A stretch of 64,000 nt of DNA from positions 17,589 to 81,588 of the forward strand of contig NZ_FOOC01000011.1 in NCBI RefSeq assembly GCF_900113085.1, read 5' to 3'. The position numbers and the translations under genes are program-made. Shown here piece by piece: positions 1 to 8,849 of the stretch (position 1 is its first letter; the number at the start of each line of letters is the position of its first letter). The notes under the pieces are model-generated. The model was not told where the DNA came from and did no database searches. It saw only the letters and a program-made list of their open reading frames with translations. Source of the DNA: Fontimonas thermophila. Lineage in GTDB: Bacteria; Pseudomonadota; Gammaproteobacteria; Nevskiales; Nevskiaceae.

Positions 1-694
1 CGAGCGCGGCAAGGCCCTGGCCCGCGAGATCGGCGCCGAAACCGGCGTCGCCCGCGCCACCTACATCTCCCGTGAACAAGCGTTGGCGGAATTCCGCGAG
101 CTGTCCGGTTTCGGTGAGGCATTGGACCTGCTCAAGGACAACCCGCTGCCGCCGGTGATCGCTGTCACACCGGCGCGCGGCCAGACCAAGGCCGAGGTGC
201 GCAGCCTGCTCGCCCGGCTGTCGCAGCGGCCCGAGGTCGATCTCGCCAAGCTCGACCAACAGTGGCTGGAGCGACTGTATGCCGTGCTGTCGATCGCCGA
301 GCACGCCGTCGGAATCATCGCGCTGCTGCTCGGGCTCGCGGTCATGGTCATCATCGGCAATACCATCCGCCTCGACATCGAGGCGCGCCGCGAAGAAATC
401 GAGGTCATGAAGCTGATCGGCGCGCCGCACAGTTTCGTGCGCCGACCCTTCCTCTACAGCGGGGTCTGGTTCGGACTCGGGGGTGGGCTGCTGGCCTGGG
501 GTCTGGTGGCCCTGGCCACACATCTGCTCGACGCCCCGACCGCCCAGCTCGCGGCGCTGTACGACAGCACCTACCGGATCGCCGGCCTGAGCCTGAGCGA
601 TGGGCTGGCACTGGTCGCCGCCGGAATCGTCCTCGGCTGGTCCGGCGCTTTTGCCACCGTCACCCACCGCCTCGCCCAGATCGAGCCCCGCTAG
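1..694 (+). CDS. ftsX: Cell division protein FtsX, C-terminal part (5' end outside window)
   Basis: FtsX is the membrane subunit of the FtsEX complex, which couples ATP hydrolysis by FtsE in the cytoplasm to activation of peptidoglycan hydrolases at the septum. The open frame enters at base 2 and runs about 230 codons to TAG. The first visible part is the end of the periplasmic domain with the family pattern YISREQAL..F and NPLPPVI. Three hydrophobic segments follow, at about 300-360, 450-530 and 600-660, with a basic cytoplasmic loop (RREEIEVMKLIGAP) typical of FtsX between the first two. rpoH follows 108 bp downstream, the usual ftsYEX-rpoH order of gammaproteobacteria. Only the start is missing; identity is secure. 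Confidence 0.93.
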   Translation, partial: ERGKALAREIGAETGVARATYISREQALAEFRELSGFGEALDLLKDNPLPPVIAVTPARGQTKAEVRSLLARLSQRPEVDLAKLDQQWLERLYAVLSIAEHAVGIIALLLGLAVMVIIGNTIRLDIEARREEIEVMKLIGAPHSFVRRPFLYSGVWFGLGGGLLAWGLVALATHLLDAPTAQLAALYDSTYRIAGLSLSDGLALVAAGIVLGWSGAFATVTHRLAQIEPR

Positions 695-750
695 TGATGA
701 TATCTTTATAAATCATATAGTTGGAAATGAATTCCGAACTTTTTGCGGGA

Positions 751-777
751 TTAGCACTCAATGCGTGCGAGTGCTAA
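751..777 (+). promoter_or_regulatory. Perfect CIRCE element (HrcA operator) upstream of rpoH
   Basis: The sequence is TTAGCACTC, a 9-nt spacer, then GAGTGCTAA. This is the exact CIRCE consensus bound by the heat-shock repressor HrcA. It lies 25 bp upstream of the rpoH ATG in an AT-rich gap after ftsX. A longer reading of rpoH could begin at 761, inside the element, which argues that the true start is downstream. The inference is that HrcA represses rpoH. Confidence 0.93.
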
Positions 778-802
778 CATCAGCCGCATGGGAGAACAAC
801 CG

Positions 803-1660
803 ATGACCACCGCTCTGACGCTGCGCCAACCGACGGCGCTGGTTCCGGTTGCCGGCAGCCTTGATGCGTACATCGCATACGTCAACCAGATTCCGGCGCT
901 GGACGCCGATACCGAAAAGCACCTGGCAGAAAAGCTGCGCGACGAGAACGATCTCGCCGCCGCGCAGCAGCTCGTGCTGTCCAACCTGCGCCATGTCGTC
1001 CATATTGCCCGTAGCTATCTCGGCTATGGTCTGCCGCTGGCCGATCTGATTCAGGAGGGCAACATCGGGCTGATGAAGGCGGTCAAGCGCTTCGATCCAG
1101 CGATCGGGGTGCGCCTGATTTCCTTCGCCGTACACTGGATCAAGGCCGAGATCCACGAGTTCATCCTCAGGAACTGGCGCATCGTCAAGATTGCGACGAC
1201 CAAGGCCCAGCGCAAGCTGTTCTTCAACCTGCGCTCCGCCAAACGCGAACTGGGCTGGCTCAACCAGGAGCAGGCCGAGGCCATCGCGGCCGATCTCAAG
1301 GTCAAGCCCGAAGAAGTCCTGCAAATGGAAGCCCGTCTGGGCGGCGGCGACGTGTCCTTCAGTGCACTTCCCACCGACGGCGAGGACGGCTATGTCCCCG
1401 AGGACTATCTCGCCGACAGCCACGACGCGATCGCCGAGATCGAGGACGCCGAATGGCAGGCAGAGCGCGAGGCGCGTATGCGCACGGCGCTGGCCACGCT
1501 CGATCCCCGTGCGCGCGACATCGTCCAGCGCCGCTGGCTCACCGAAGGCGAGAAAGCCGGGCTGCAGGAACTCGCCGACGAGTACGGGGTGTCTGCAGAG
1601 CGCATCCGCCAGATCGAAGCCGCGGCAATGAAAAAACTGCGCAAGGCGATCGAGGGCTGA
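803..1660 (+). CDS. rpoH: RNA polymerase heat-shock sigma factor RpoH (sigma-32)
   Basis: Directs RNA polymerase to heat-shock promoters. The 285-residue product matches the length of E. coli sigma-32 (284). Region 2 contains the invariant stretch GLPLADLIQEGNIGLMKAV and the helices around FAVHWIKAEIHE. The RpoH box QRKLFFNLR, specific to this sigma subgroup, is intact. Region 4 has the helix-turn-helix LQELADEYGVSAERIRQIE. The start at 803 is chosen because GGAGAA at 791-796 stands 6 nt upstream; an in-frame ATG at 788 has no such site and one at 761 falls within the CIRCE element. The perfect CIRCE suggests HrcA control, so the two heat-shock circuits would be wired in series. The gene converges on cyoE. 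Confidence 0.97.
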   Translation: MTTALTLRQPTALVPVAGSLDAYIAYVNQIPALDADTEKHLAEKLRDENDLAAAQQLVLSNLRHVVHIARSYLGYGLPLADLIQEGNIGLMKAVKRFDPAIGVRLISFAVHWIKAEIHEFILRNWRIVKIATTKAQRKLFFNLRSAKRELGWLNQEQAEAIAADLKVKPEEVLQMEARLGGGDVSFSALPTDGEDGYVPEDYLADSHDAIAEIEDAEWQAEREARMRTALATLDPRARDIVQRRWLTEGEKAGLQELADEYGVSAERIRQIEAAAMKKLRKAIEG

Positions 1661-1674
1661 GCGCCTGATTTTTT
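1644..1674 (+). terminator. Possible weak terminator at the end of rpoH
   Basis: AGGCG at 1644-1648 can pair with CGCCT at 1662-1666, and six T follow at 1669-1674. The stem is only 5 bp with a 13-nt loop and overlaps the rpoH stop codon, so this is a weak candidate between the convergent rpoH and cyoE. Confidence 0.3.
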
Positions 1675-1725
1675 CTGCAAATGCTCGGGCCAGGGAAGGC
1701 CAAGATCGGCTATGCGCTGCGCGTA

Positions 1726-2637
1726 TCAGAGCAGACCAACGACCACGTAGTGATCGACGAGCAGCAGCGTAAAAATCCCCATCAGATAGACGATCGAGTA
1801 ACCGAACGTACGCATCGGCAAACCCGGAACGGGGCGCCATTTCAGGCGCACGGCATAGCCCAGGAAAATGCCGCCGAGCACCAGCGCACCCACCAGATAC
1901 AGCCAGCCCGACATCCCGGTGGCAAACGGCAGTAAGGTCACCGCCACCAGCAGAATCGTGTACAGCAGCACCTGGGTGCGGGTGAACTCGATGCCGTGGG
2001 TCACCGGCAACATCGGGATGTCAGCCTTGGCGTAGTCGTCGCAGCGGTCGATGGCCAGGGCCCAGAAATGCGGCGGAGTCCAGACGAAAATGATTGCGAA
2101 CAAAACCAGCGCATGGGCGTGTACCTCACCGGTTGCTGCCGCCCAGCCCAGCACCGGCGGCGCAGCACCGGCGGCGCCGCCGATGACGATGTTCTGCGGC
2201 GTCGCCCGTTTGAGATATAGGGTGTAAACCCCGGCATAGCCGATCAGCGTCAGCTGCGTCAGCACCGCGGTCAGCGGATTGACCAGAAACCACAGAATCG
2301 CAAAGCCCGCCAGGCCGATGACCGTGGCGAACGCGATGGACTCCGTCATCGTCAGCCGACCAGTGACCAGCGGACGCCCACAGGTGCGCGCCATCCGCGC
2401 ATCGATGTTGCGGTCGATGATCTGGTTGACCGCAGCGGCCGAGGCCGCCTGCAGCGCGATGCCGAGCGTGCCCCAGACCAGCGCGGACAGCGGCGGCAGC
2501 CCCGGCACGGCCAGAAACATGCCGACGACGGCCGTGAACACGATCAGCATGACCACCCGCGGCTTGCACAGCTCGTAGTACTCCTGCGCCCGCATGCGCA
2601 GACCCATCGTGCGCAGACCCTCCGCGACGACCGCCAT
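1726..2637 (-). CDS. cyoE: Protoheme IX farnesyltransferase (heme O synthase)
   Basis: Integral membrane prenyltransferase that adds a farnesyl group to heme B to give heme O, the substrate of CtaA. The 303-residue product has about nine hydrophobic segments. The first aspartate motif is at residues 71-90 ([10 protein letters not shown] then RPL) and the second, around [15 protein letters not shown], is also complete. The start at 2637 is chosen because it lies 1 nt after the ctaA stop, which suggests translational coupling; in-frame ATGs at 2607 and 2595 are alternatives. The longer open frame upstream is an overlap with ctaA and not part of the protein. It is the last gene of the ctaA-cyoE unit; no SenC/SCO gene follows, unlike in Pseudomonas. 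Confidence 0.95.
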   Translation of the reverse strand: MAVVAEGLRTMGLRMRAQEYYELCKPRVVMLIVFTAVVGMFLAVPGLPPLSALVWGTLGIALQAASAAAVNQIIDRNIDARMARTCGRPLVTGRLTMTESIAFATVIGLAGFAILWFLVNPLTAVLTQLTLIGYAGVYTLYLKRATPQNIVIGGAAGAAPPVLGWAAATGEVHAHALVLFAIIFVWTPPHFWALAIDRCDDYAKADIPMLPVTHGIEFTRTQVLLYTILLVAVTLLPFATGMSGWLYLVGALVLGGIFLGYAVRLKWRPVPGLPMRTFGYSIVYLMGIFTLLLVDHYVVVGLL

Positions 2638-2638
2638 C

Positions 2639-3709
2639 TCAGGTGCGCCTCCAGACCGCGTGGTTGAGTACCACCAATGTGGCCAATAGTAACGCCGCGC
2701 CGGCATTGTGGGCGGCGGCGACCAGTAGCGGGAACTGGAACACAACGACACTGATTCCGATCGCGACCTGCAGGCCCAGCGCCGCGATGACGGCAATCCC
2801 AAAACTCCGCCAGCGGCCCTGCTGCGCGCGCAGCAGGCACAAACCCAGTCCGGTGAGCAACACGGTCACCACCAGCGCGCCGACACGGTGGAAATGATGG
2901 ATCGTGACCCGCGCGCGGGCATCGAGGATGCCGTACTCGTAATTGATGCCCAGACCGTGCCACAGGGTAAAGGCGGTCTTGACATCGGTTGGCGGCCAGA
3001 ATGAGCCATGACAGGTCGGAAAATCGGGACAGGCGAGCGCGGCGTAGTTGGTGCTGGTCCAGCCGCCGAGAAAGATCTGGACGATGACGGCGATCAGCGC
3101 AACTGCGGCGAATCCGCGCAGCCACCGCGGCGCCCGATCGACCGCATGCGCCGCGCAAACGCCGTTGCCCCCCCGCTGCAGCTCGACGGCCAGATGCCGT
3201 TCGCTGCGATACTCACGCGAGACGTGAACCGGCGCCGATGGGCGCGACGACAGATACAGCCACAACAGCAGGGCCAGCGTCGTCATGCCGCCGAGCAGAT
3301 GCGCCGTGACCACGAGCGGCTTGAGCTGCCAGGTCACGGTCCACATCCCGAGTATGCCCTGGAACACTACCAGCGCCACCAGCACCCAAGGCAATACGCG
3401 CGGCGCGCCGGCCTCGCGCAAGCGCCGCGACATCAGCGCCAGGGCGATGATCAGCACGCCCAGCGACGATGCGAGGTAGCGGTGGATCATCTCCTTCCAC
3501 GCCTTGGGTGCCTCGACCGGGCGCTGCGGGAATCGCGCCTCCGCCTTGGCGATCTCATGCTCGGTATCCGGCACCGTCAGATGCCCATAACAACCGGGCC
3601 AGTCCGGACAGCCGAGACCGGCATCGGAAAGACGCACGTATGCGCCAAAAACGACGACGCAAAAACACAAGGCCAGCGTCAGCAGATTGATACGGCGGAA
3701 CCAGAGCAT
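2639..3709 (-). CDS. ctaA: Heme A synthase (COX15/CtaA)
   Basis: Membrane monooxygenase that oxidises the C8 methyl group of heme O to make heme A for the aa3 oxidase. The 356-residue product has eight predicted membrane segments in two homologous halves. It carries the family N-terminal loop [18 protein letters not shown], the histidine-bearing segment [12 protein letters not shown], and in the second half [16 protein letters not shown]. An in-frame GTG/ATG extension to 3778 exists, but it would run through a strong terminator hairpin at 3731-3768, so the ATG at 3709 is preferred. No clear Shine-Dalgarno precedes it. It is coupled to cyoE with a 1-nt gap. Confidence 0.93.
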   Translation of the reverse strand: MLWFRRINLLTLALCFCVVVFGAYVRLSDAGLGCPDWPGCYGHLTVPDTEHEIAKAEARFPQRPVEAPKAWKEMIHRYLASSLGVLIIALALMSRRLREAGAPRVLPWVLVALVVFQGILGMWTVTWQLKPLVVTAHLLGGMTTLALLLWLYLSSRPSAPVHVSREYRSERHLAVELQRGGNGVCAAHAVDRAPRWLRGFAAVALIAVIVQIFLGGWTSTNYAALACPDFPTCHGSFWPPTDVKTAFTLWHGLGINYEYGILDARARVTIHHFHRVGALVVTVLLTGLGLCLLRAQQGRWRSFGIAVIAALGLQVAIGISVVVFQFPLLVAAAHNAGAALLLATLVVLNHAVWRRT

Positions 3710-3730
3710 CGCTAGGAAGATCGCGCGGCG

Positions 3731-3768
3731 GACAAGAAAAGCGGAGACGGTCCATGACCCGTCTCCGC
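3731..3768 (-). terminator. Strong intrinsic terminator between the SCO-like gene and ctaA
   Basis: GCGGAGACGG at 3741-3750 pairs perfectly with CCGTCTCCGC at 3759-3768 around an 8-nt loop. Read on the minus strand the 10-bp stem is followed by TTTTCTTGTC. It would end transcription of the SURF1/SCO-like unit and split it from ctaA-cyoE, or act as an attenuator. Confidence 0.85.
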
Positions 3769-3831
3769 AAGCGTTCATTTTAGCCCAGCAAGGCGTAGTC
3801 CGCGGCGTCGGCGCAACCGTTGCGCCGTGGT

Positions 3832-4422
3832 TCAGCCGATCTGCGAGAAGCGCAACAGGCGCTTGATATCGCGCAAAATGCCCTTGGACTCGGCATTCCC
3901 CGGATACACCATCAGCCAGTTGCCAAGGGGGTCGACCAGATACAGCGCCTGGGGATCATGTCCACCGAAAAACCGCCGGTAATCCTGCGCCGGCGTATCG
4001 GCGTAGTACCGCAGGTCCGGATGCTCCGGCGCGAGCACGGCCCTGGCCCGCTCCAGGGCCGCGCCATCCGGCGCGATGTAAACCCGCTGCACGCGCATGC
4101 GTTTTTCGTTAAGCAGGGTGCGAATCTGGCGGATCTGATAAAGCTTATCGGCGCACTGCGCATCGCAGTTCTCGGCGCCGAGGTAGATGAAACTCCACTT
4201 GCCGTGCAGCGCAGTACCGCCGGCATCCGCGCCGTCTGCGTCGAGCAGGGGCGCTGCCGGCAGCATCCGCGCCGGGACGATAAGCTCCCCGTAATTCGTA
4301 TATGTCTGCGGCTGCCACTGCGGAAAAACGAAATACAGCAGCACCGCCGCCAGCAGCGGGGCGAAAAACAGCACGGCCAGCAGCAGCAACTGCAGCCGGC
4401 CACGACGCAGCACATCGGTCAT
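3832..4422 (-). CDS. SCO-like membrane-anchored thioredoxin-fold protein of the oxidase cluster
   Basis: This 196-residue protein has one N-terminal membrane segment (about residues 9-32, rich in L and A) followed by a periplasmic domain. It carries NCDAQC, a CxxxC pair placed like the copper-binding pair of SCO proteins. A later stretch (HDPQALYLVDPLGNWLMVYP) resembles the SCO region that holds the third ligand histidine. I infer a copper-delivery or thiol-reducing role in assembling CuA. In Pseudomonas an uncharacterised gene sits at the same place between SURF1 and ctaA. The start at 4422 overlaps the SURF1 stop as ATGA; the longer frame to 4488 runs back into SURF1. Function is inferred, not known. 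Confidence 0.78.
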   Translation of the reverse strand: MTDVLRRGRLQLLLLAVLFFAPLLAAVLLYFVFPQWQPQTYTNYGELIVPARMLPAAPLLDADGADAGGTALHGKWSFIYLGAENCDAQCADKLYQIRQIRTLLNEKRMRVQRVYIAPDGAALERARAVLAPEHPDLRYYADTPAQDYRRFFGGHDPQALYLVDPLGNWLMVYPGNAESKGILRDIKRLLRFSQIG

Positions 4423-5135
4423 GTCGGTCGGGGACGAAAGCTGAATTTGACGAAAATCACCAGCAGCACGAGGGTAAAGGCAAACCACTGGGCGGCGTAG
4501 GCATAGTGCTTATTCGGCGACAGCTCGGGCGTACCCGTCCAGTCACGCACGAAACCGCCCGGCAGATCAGCGTCCATCAGCAGGATGCCGCTTGCGGTCG
4601 ACTCGCCGTAGATGCAGCGCAGATCATCGACGGTCGGATACTGCACGATCCGCGGCCACGGACCGCCGGCGCAGTTATCGGTCTGCACCCGCAGACCCGG
4701 TTCGGGCGGCGCCCGCCAGTAACCCTTGACCGTGACCTCCCCCTGCGGCACGGGCAAGGCGGGCAGCTGGCTGCGGTCACCACCGGCCGGAATCCAGCCG
4801 CGATCGACGACGACGATACCCCCATGCACCAAGATCAACGGCGTCCACACACGATACCCCGGAATGTGATCGTGGCTCTGGTTGTCGAGCAGCAATTGCC
4901 GGTCGGCGTCGAAGTGGCCGCGCGCCAGGGCGCGTTCGATCACGCCCGCTTCCGCCCAGCCGCCGGCTGTCAGTTCGCGCGGCGTCTGGCTATCGGCCGC
5001 ACGGTAACGCGCAAGCAGCTCCGCCTTTTCGAACCCACGCTGGATCTGCCAGATGCCGAGCCCCACCATCGTCCCGCCCAAGACCAGCACGAGGATCACA
5101 GCCCACCACCGTGGCCGAAAGATTTTTTGCCCCAT
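4419..5135 (-). CDS. SURF1 family cytochrome oxidase biogenesis protein
   Basis: SURF1 (Shy1) proteins help insert heme A into oxidase subunit I. The 238-residue product has the expected hairpin form: a membrane segment at about residues 12-32, a large periplasmic domain, and a second membrane segment near the C terminus (YAAQWFAFTLVLLVIFV). Family marks are GIWQIQRGFEKAELL near the N terminus, VWTPLIL and VVVDRGWIPAGGDR in the middle, and NKHYAYAAQWFAF at the end. An AGGGGA purine run precedes the ATG. The stop overlaps the next gene's start (ATGA), so the SCO-like gene is in the same unit. Confidence 0.93.
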   Translation of the reverse strand: MGQKIFRPRWWAVILVLVLGGTMVGLGIWQIQRGFEKAELLARYRAADSQTPRELTAGGWAEAGVIERALARGHFDADRQLLLDNQSHDHIPGYRVWTPLILVHGGIVVVDRGWIPAGGDRSQLPALPVPQGEVTVKGYWRAPPEPGLRVQTDNCAGGPWPRIVQYPTVDDLRCIYGESTASGILLMDADLPGGFVRDWTGTPELSPNKHYAYAAQWFAFTLVLLVIFVKFSFRPRPT

Positions 5136-5245
5136 CGCTCGTCCCCTTCATCACCCTCTGGCCGCGGCCGTCGGCAATCGAGCGCCGCACCGCCGCCATC
5201 GATTTGGCATATGATGCCCGCATTTGCTCTGCCTGTAACGCGGAC

Positions 5246-5497
5246 GTGCTCGTAAAAGCCATCATCATCGGGCTGTTGCTCGCCATCGTGACCTCGCTGC
5301 TGACGAGCATGGTTTTCCTGGTGCGCGACCGCAGCGACCAGCGGCGCACACTCACCGGCCTTAAAATCCGCGTCGCCCTGTCGATCACATTGCTGGTTTT
5401 CGTCGTGCTCGCCTGGCGCGAAGGCTGGATACAGCCGCACGGCCTGGTCCGAACACCGCCGCCGACGTCATCGCCTGCGCCGTCCCCGGCGCCGTAA
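5246..5497 (+). CDS. Twin-transmembrane DUF2909 family protein
   Basis: An 83-residue protein with two hydrophobic segments (about residues 3-24 and 42-62) joined by the loop VRDRSDQRRTLTGLKIRVA, the signature of the DUF2909 twin-transmembrane family found beside SURF1 and cox3. Its role is unknown; position suggests oxidase assembly or stability. GTG at 5246 is taken as the start because the family begins right at the first membrane segment; an in-frame ATG at 5111 would add an unrelated tail overlapping the SURF1 start. It lies on the plus strand, divergent from SURF1 and convergent with cox3, as I recall for Pseudomonas. The C terminus is proline-rich. Confidence 0.82.
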   Translation: MLVKAIIIGLLLAIVTSLLTSMVFLVRDRSDQRRTLTGLKIRVALSITLLVFVVLAWREGWIQPHGLVRTPPPTSSPAPSPAP

Positions 5498-5505
5498 AAG
5501 CCAAA

Positions 5506-5523
5506 GGGCGGCTGGTGCCGCCC
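5506..5523. terminator. Hairpin between convergent DUF2909 gene and cox3
   Basis: GGGCGGC pairs with GCCGCCC around a TGGT loop in the 80-bp gap between the two convergent stop codons. There is no good T-run on either side, so a bidirectional terminator role is only likely by position. Confidence 0.45.
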
Positions 5524-5577
5524 CTCGCTCTTCAGCCTGCTGCCACGGCCCAGGGTGCCGGTCAGCGAGCAGACCTT

Positions 5578-6456
5578 CTACAGCCAATAGACGACGATAA
5601 ACAAGCCGATCCAGACGACATCGACGAAGTGCCAGTACCAGGCCACGCCCTCGAACCCGAAATGGGCATCGGGCTTGAAATGCCCGGCCATCAGGCGCAG
5701 CGTGATGACGATCAGCATGATCGTCCCCAGCGTCACGTGCATACCGTGAAAGCCGGTCAACATGAAGAAAGTCGAACCGTAGATTCCCGAATGCAGCGTC
5801 AGGTTCAGCTCGGTATACGCATGGATGTACTCCTCCGCCTGGAGGAAGAGGAAGGAGACGCCCAAGGCCACCGTCGCCCACATCCACAGAATGCAAGCCA
5901 GACGCTTGTTCTCCTTGAGCGCGTGATGCGCCATCGTAATCGTGAATCCAGAGGTGAGCAGGATGATCGTGTTGAGCAGCGGCACGCCAAACGCCGGGAT
6001 CGTCTCGAACTCCCCCCCCAGATTGGCCGGACCGTTGGACGGCCACACTGCCTCGAAGCCGGGCCATAGCGTCAGATGGGTCGCGAGCTTGGAGCCCTCG
6101 CCCCCCAGCCACGGCAGCGACAGGCTGCGCGCGTAAAACAGTGCGCCGAAGAAGGCCCCGAAGAACATCACCTCGGAGAAAATGAACCAGGACATCCCCC
6201 AGCGGTAGGTGCGATCCACCTGTGCGCTGTAGAGCCCGCCCTCGCTTTCACGGGCGATGCCACGGAACCAGCGGAAGATGATGTAGATCGAAAGGGCGAC
6301 GCCGATCCAGATCGGCAGCGGACCGATGTGCGCGCCTTCGAGATAAGCGCCGACACCGATGATGGTCGCGACCAGACCCACGGTGAGCACGAACGGCCAG
6401 GCGCTGGGCGCAGGTACGTAGTAGCGTTGCGTATGAGGGGCGGCAGTGCTCGCCAT
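5578..6456 (-). CDS. ctaE: Cytochrome c oxidase subunit III
   Basis: Core membrane subunit of the heme-copper oxidase; it stabilises subunit I and its proton uptake path. The 292-residue product has seven predicted membrane segments and family marks: YYVPAPSAWPF at the N terminus, WGMSWFIFSEVMFFGAFF in the third segment, HGMHVTLGTIML and WHFVDVVWIGLF at the end. AAGGAG lies 8 nt upstream of the ATG. The gene follows cox11 by 12 nt in the same operon. The short gap to cox11 and the complete motifs leave little doubt. Confidence 0.97.
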   Translation of the reverse strand: MASTAAPHTQRYYVPAPSAWPFVLTVGLVATIIGVGAYLEGAHIGPLPIWIGVALSIYIIFRWFRGIARESEGGLYSAQVDRTYRWGMSWFIFSEVMFFGAFFGALFYARSLSLPWLGGEGSKLATHLTLWPGFEAVWPSNGPANLGGEFETIPAFGVPLLNTIILLTSGFTITMAHHALKENKRLACILWMWATVALGVSFLFLQAEEYIHAYTELNLTLHSGIYGSTFFMLTGFHGMHVTLGTIMLIVITLRLMAGHFKPDAHFGFEGVAWYWHFVDVVWIGLFIVVYWL

Positions 6457-6468
6457 TTTTCAAGCTCC

Positions 6469-7014
6469 TTAAGTTCCTCGGTTCTGCTGCATCGCGACGT
6501 CGGTCACGTCAAAGAAGGTGTACGACAGCGTGACGCGGTCAACGTAGGCCGGCAGCTCGGGATCGAGCATGAACACAACCGGCATGCGCTTCTCCTCGCC
6601 CGCCTTGAACGTCTGATTGTTGAAACAAAAGCACTCGGTCTTGCGCAGATGTTTGGCGGCGTCCCACGGCGCCACCTGCGGAACCGCCTGGGCGACCAGA
6701 TCGTGCCCTTCAGTATTGGTCGCGTAAAAATTGACCGTATACAACTGCCCGGGGTGCACGTCGATCGATGCCTGCTCGGCGCGGAACTTCCACGGCCGGC
6801 CGCCGTTGACCGTGGTCACGAACTCAACGGTCACGGTACGGCTGCGATCGACCTCGACCGTGCCGACGCGGGCTGCGGTCGTCGCCACCTTGCCGTTGAT
6901 GCCGAACGCATCGCAGAGCATGTTGTACAACGGCACCAAGGCATAACCGAAGCCGAACATGCCGGCGGTGACCAGCACCAATCGCAGCGCATGACGGCGA
7001 GGGTTCGAATTCAT
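6469..7014 (-). CDS. ctaG: Cytochrome c oxidase assembly protein CtaG/Cox11
   Basis: Cox11 delivers copper to the CuB centre of subunit I from the periplasmic side. The 181-residue product has one N-terminal membrane anchor (about residues 10-30) ending in the conserved VPLYNMLCDAFGINGK, then an immunoglobulin-like domain with RPWKFRAEQ and the copper-binding ECFCFNNQTF motif (CxC). The C terminus VDRVTLSYTFFDV is typical. Its ATG overlaps the stop of the 42-codon gene upstream (ATGA), so the two are translationally coupled. Confidence 0.97.
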   Translation of the reverse strand: MNSNPRRHALRLVLVTAGMFGFGYALVPLYNMLCDAFGINGKVATTAARVGTVEVDRSRTVTVEFVTTVNGGRPWKFRAEQASIDVHPGQLYTVNFYATNTEGHDLVAQAVPQVAPWDAAKHLRKTECFCFNNQTFKAGEEKRMPVVFMLDPELPAYVDRVTLSYTFFDVTDVAMQQNRGT

Positions 7015-7139
7015 GGCCTGTGCACCACCGACCAGACGAACCAGCCCAGAATCGCCGCTGCGAGTGCGAGATGCAGCACAAACAACACCAGGTTGCGCCG
7101 TCTGCGCTGCCGGTCTTGATCGACGCGGGGCGAATCCAT
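7011..7139 (-). CDS. Small single-span membrane protein of the cox operon (42 aa)
   Basis: A 42-codon frame fills the gap between coxA and cox11. It has a basic N terminus (MDSPRVDQDRQRRRRNLV) and one membrane segment (LHLALAAAILGWFVWSVV). Its stop overlaps the cox11 start as ATGA and its ATG lies 13 nt after the coxA stop, so spacing fits a real coupled gene. Very short single-span proteins named cytochrome oxidase small assembly protein sit at this place in other proteobacteria, as I recall; similarity cannot be tested here. The inferred role is in assembly of the oxidase or anchoring of Cox11. Confidence 0.72.
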   Translation of the reverse strand: MDSPRVDQDRQRRRRNLVLFVLHLALAAAILGWFVWSVVHRP

Positions 7140-7152
7140 GCGCCTGACGACC

Positions 7153-8811
7153 TCAGGCCAGCTTGTGCCCATCGAGGGCGTCGGTCTTGTCGTGCACCGC
7201 GGTCAGCTCCGCCTCGGTGACCTGCGGCGGATCCTCGAAGGTGTGGTACGGCGCCGGGCTCGGCACGGTCCACTCCAGACCGTGGGCGCCTTCCCATACC
7301 CGCGCCGGAAGCCCCTGCTTGCGCCCGAACCAGCCGTAGCAGCAGGCCAGGATGTTGATGATGAAAATGAACTGTGCGGCGAAGAAACCGAATGCACCGA
7401 TCGAGGAAATCACGTTCCAGTCGGTGAACTGCACCGCGTAATCCGGCACACGGCGCTGCATCCCGGCCAGGCCCGCGAAGTGCTGGGGGAAGAAGGTCAG
7501 ATTGATGAAGATCGCCGACAGCCAGAAATGGACCTTGCCCCAGAATTCGTTGTACATGCGACCGGTCCACTTCGGGATCCAGTAGTACACGGCCGCGATG
7601 ATCGAAAACACCGCGCCCGGCACCAGCACGTAATGGAAGTGCGCAACGACAAAATACGTGTCGTGATACTGGAAGTCCACCGGCGTGATGGCAAGCATCA
7701 GGCCGGAGAAACCGCCAATCGTGAACAGGAAGACGAAGCCGAGCGCGAACAGCATTGGCGTCTCGAAGGTCATCGACCCCTTCCACATCGTCGCGACCCA
7801 GTTGAAGACCTTCACGCCGGTGGGCACCGCAATCAGCATCGTCGCGAACATGAAGAACAGCTCGCCGGCCAGCGGCATGCCGACCGTGAACATGTGGTGT
7901 GCCCAGACGATGAAGCTCAAGAACGCGATCGACGCCGTGGCATAGACCATCGAGTCGTAGCCGAACAGGGCCTTGCGCGCAAAGGTCGGGATGATCGTGC
8001 TGACGATGCCGAACGCCGGCAGGATCATGATGTACACCTCGGGATGCCCGAAGAACCAGAAGATGTGCTGGAACAGCACCGGATCACCCCCACCGGATGC
8101 CGTGAAGAACGAGGTGCCGAAATACTTGTCGGTGAGCAGCATCGTCACCGCGCCGGCGAGCACCGGCATCACCGCGATCAGCAGGTAGGCGGTGATCAGC
8201 CAGGTCCAGACGAACAGCGGCATCTTCAGCAGGGTCATGCCCGGCGCGCGCATGTTCAGGATCGTGACGACGACGTTGATCGCGCCGGTGATCGACGAGA
8301 TACCCATCAGGTGCACGGCGAAGATCAGGAACGGGAAGGCCTCGCCGGTCTGCAGCACCAGCGGCGGATACATGGTCCAGCCGCCGGCCGGCGCGCCGCC
8401 GTCCATGAACAGCGTCGACAGCAGCAGGCCGAAGGCGAACGGCAGGATCCAGAAGCCCCAGTTGTTGACACGCGGCAGCGCCAGGTCGGAGCAGCCGATC
8501 ATCATCGGCACCATCCAGTTGGCGAGGCCGACGAAGGCCGGCATGACGCCACCGAAGATCATCACCAGCGCGTGCATCGTCGTCATCTGGTTGAAGAACT
8601 CCGGCTGCACAAACTGCAGTCCGGGCACGAACAGCTCGGCGCGGATCACCAGCGACATCAGGCCGCCGATGAAGAACATCGTGAACGCGAAGAACAGGTA
8701 CAGCGTTCCGAGATCCTTGTGATTGGTCGTCTTGATCCAGCGCATGATCCCCTTCTCGGGACCGTGATGATCGTCGTGCGCGTGATCGGCGTGGGTGTCG
8801 TGGTGAGCCAT
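7153..8811 (-). CDS. ctaD: Cytochrome c oxidase subunit I (aa3-type)
   Basis: Catalytic subunit of the terminal oxidase, holding heme a and the heme a3-CuB site where oxygen is reduced. The 552-residue product has twelve membrane segments. The first heme a ligand lies in [30 protein letters not shown] gives the CuB ligand and the cross-linked His-Tyr pair; [10 protein letters not shown] gives the other two CuB ligands; and HFHYVLVPG gives the heme ligands. The lysine of the K channel (TFETPMLF region upstream of the TPVDF loop) is in normal context. The N terminus is rich in His and Asp (seven His in the first 16 residues). GGAG is 7 nt upstream of the ATG. Confidence 0.98.
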   Translation of the reverse strand: MAHHDTHADHAHDDHHGPEKGIMRWIKTTNHKDLGTLYLFFAFTMFFIGGLMSLVIRAELFVPGLQFVQPEFFNQMTTMHALVMIFGGVMPAFVGLANWMVPMMIGCSDLALPRVNNWGFWILPFAFGLLLSTLFMDGGAPAGGWTMYPPLVLQTGEAFPFLIFAVHLMGISSITGAINVVVTILNMRAPGMTLLKMPLFVWTWLITAYLLIAVMPVLAGAVTMLLTDKYFGTSFFTASGGGDPVLFQHIFWFFGHPEVYIMILPAFGIVSTIIPTFARKALFGYDSMVYATASIAFLSFIVWAHHMFTVGMPLAGELFFMFATMLIAVPTGVKVFNWVATMWKGSMTFETPMLFALGFVFLFTIGGFSGLMLAITPVDFQYHDTYFVVAHFHYVLVPGAVFSIIAAVYYWIPKWTGRMYNEFWGKVHFWLSAIFINLTFFPQHFAGLAGMQRRVPDYAVQFTDWNVISSIGAFGFFAAQFIFIINILACCYGWFGRKQGLPARVWEGAHGLEWTVPSPAPYHTFEDPPQVTEAELTAVHDKTDALDGHKLA

Positions 8812-8849
8812 GGCGGAACTCCGGAAATCTTCTTTGAAGCAGGCTGCTC

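Noticed and set aside
761..802. Upstream start for rpoH at 761 (or 788)
   Set aside because: 761 falls inside the CIRCE element; 788 lacks a ribosome site, while 803 has GGAGAA 6 nt upstream and gives family length.
3710..3778. N-terminal extension of ctaA to 3778
   Set aside because: It would encode through a strong terminator hairpin and adds residues not typical of CtaA.
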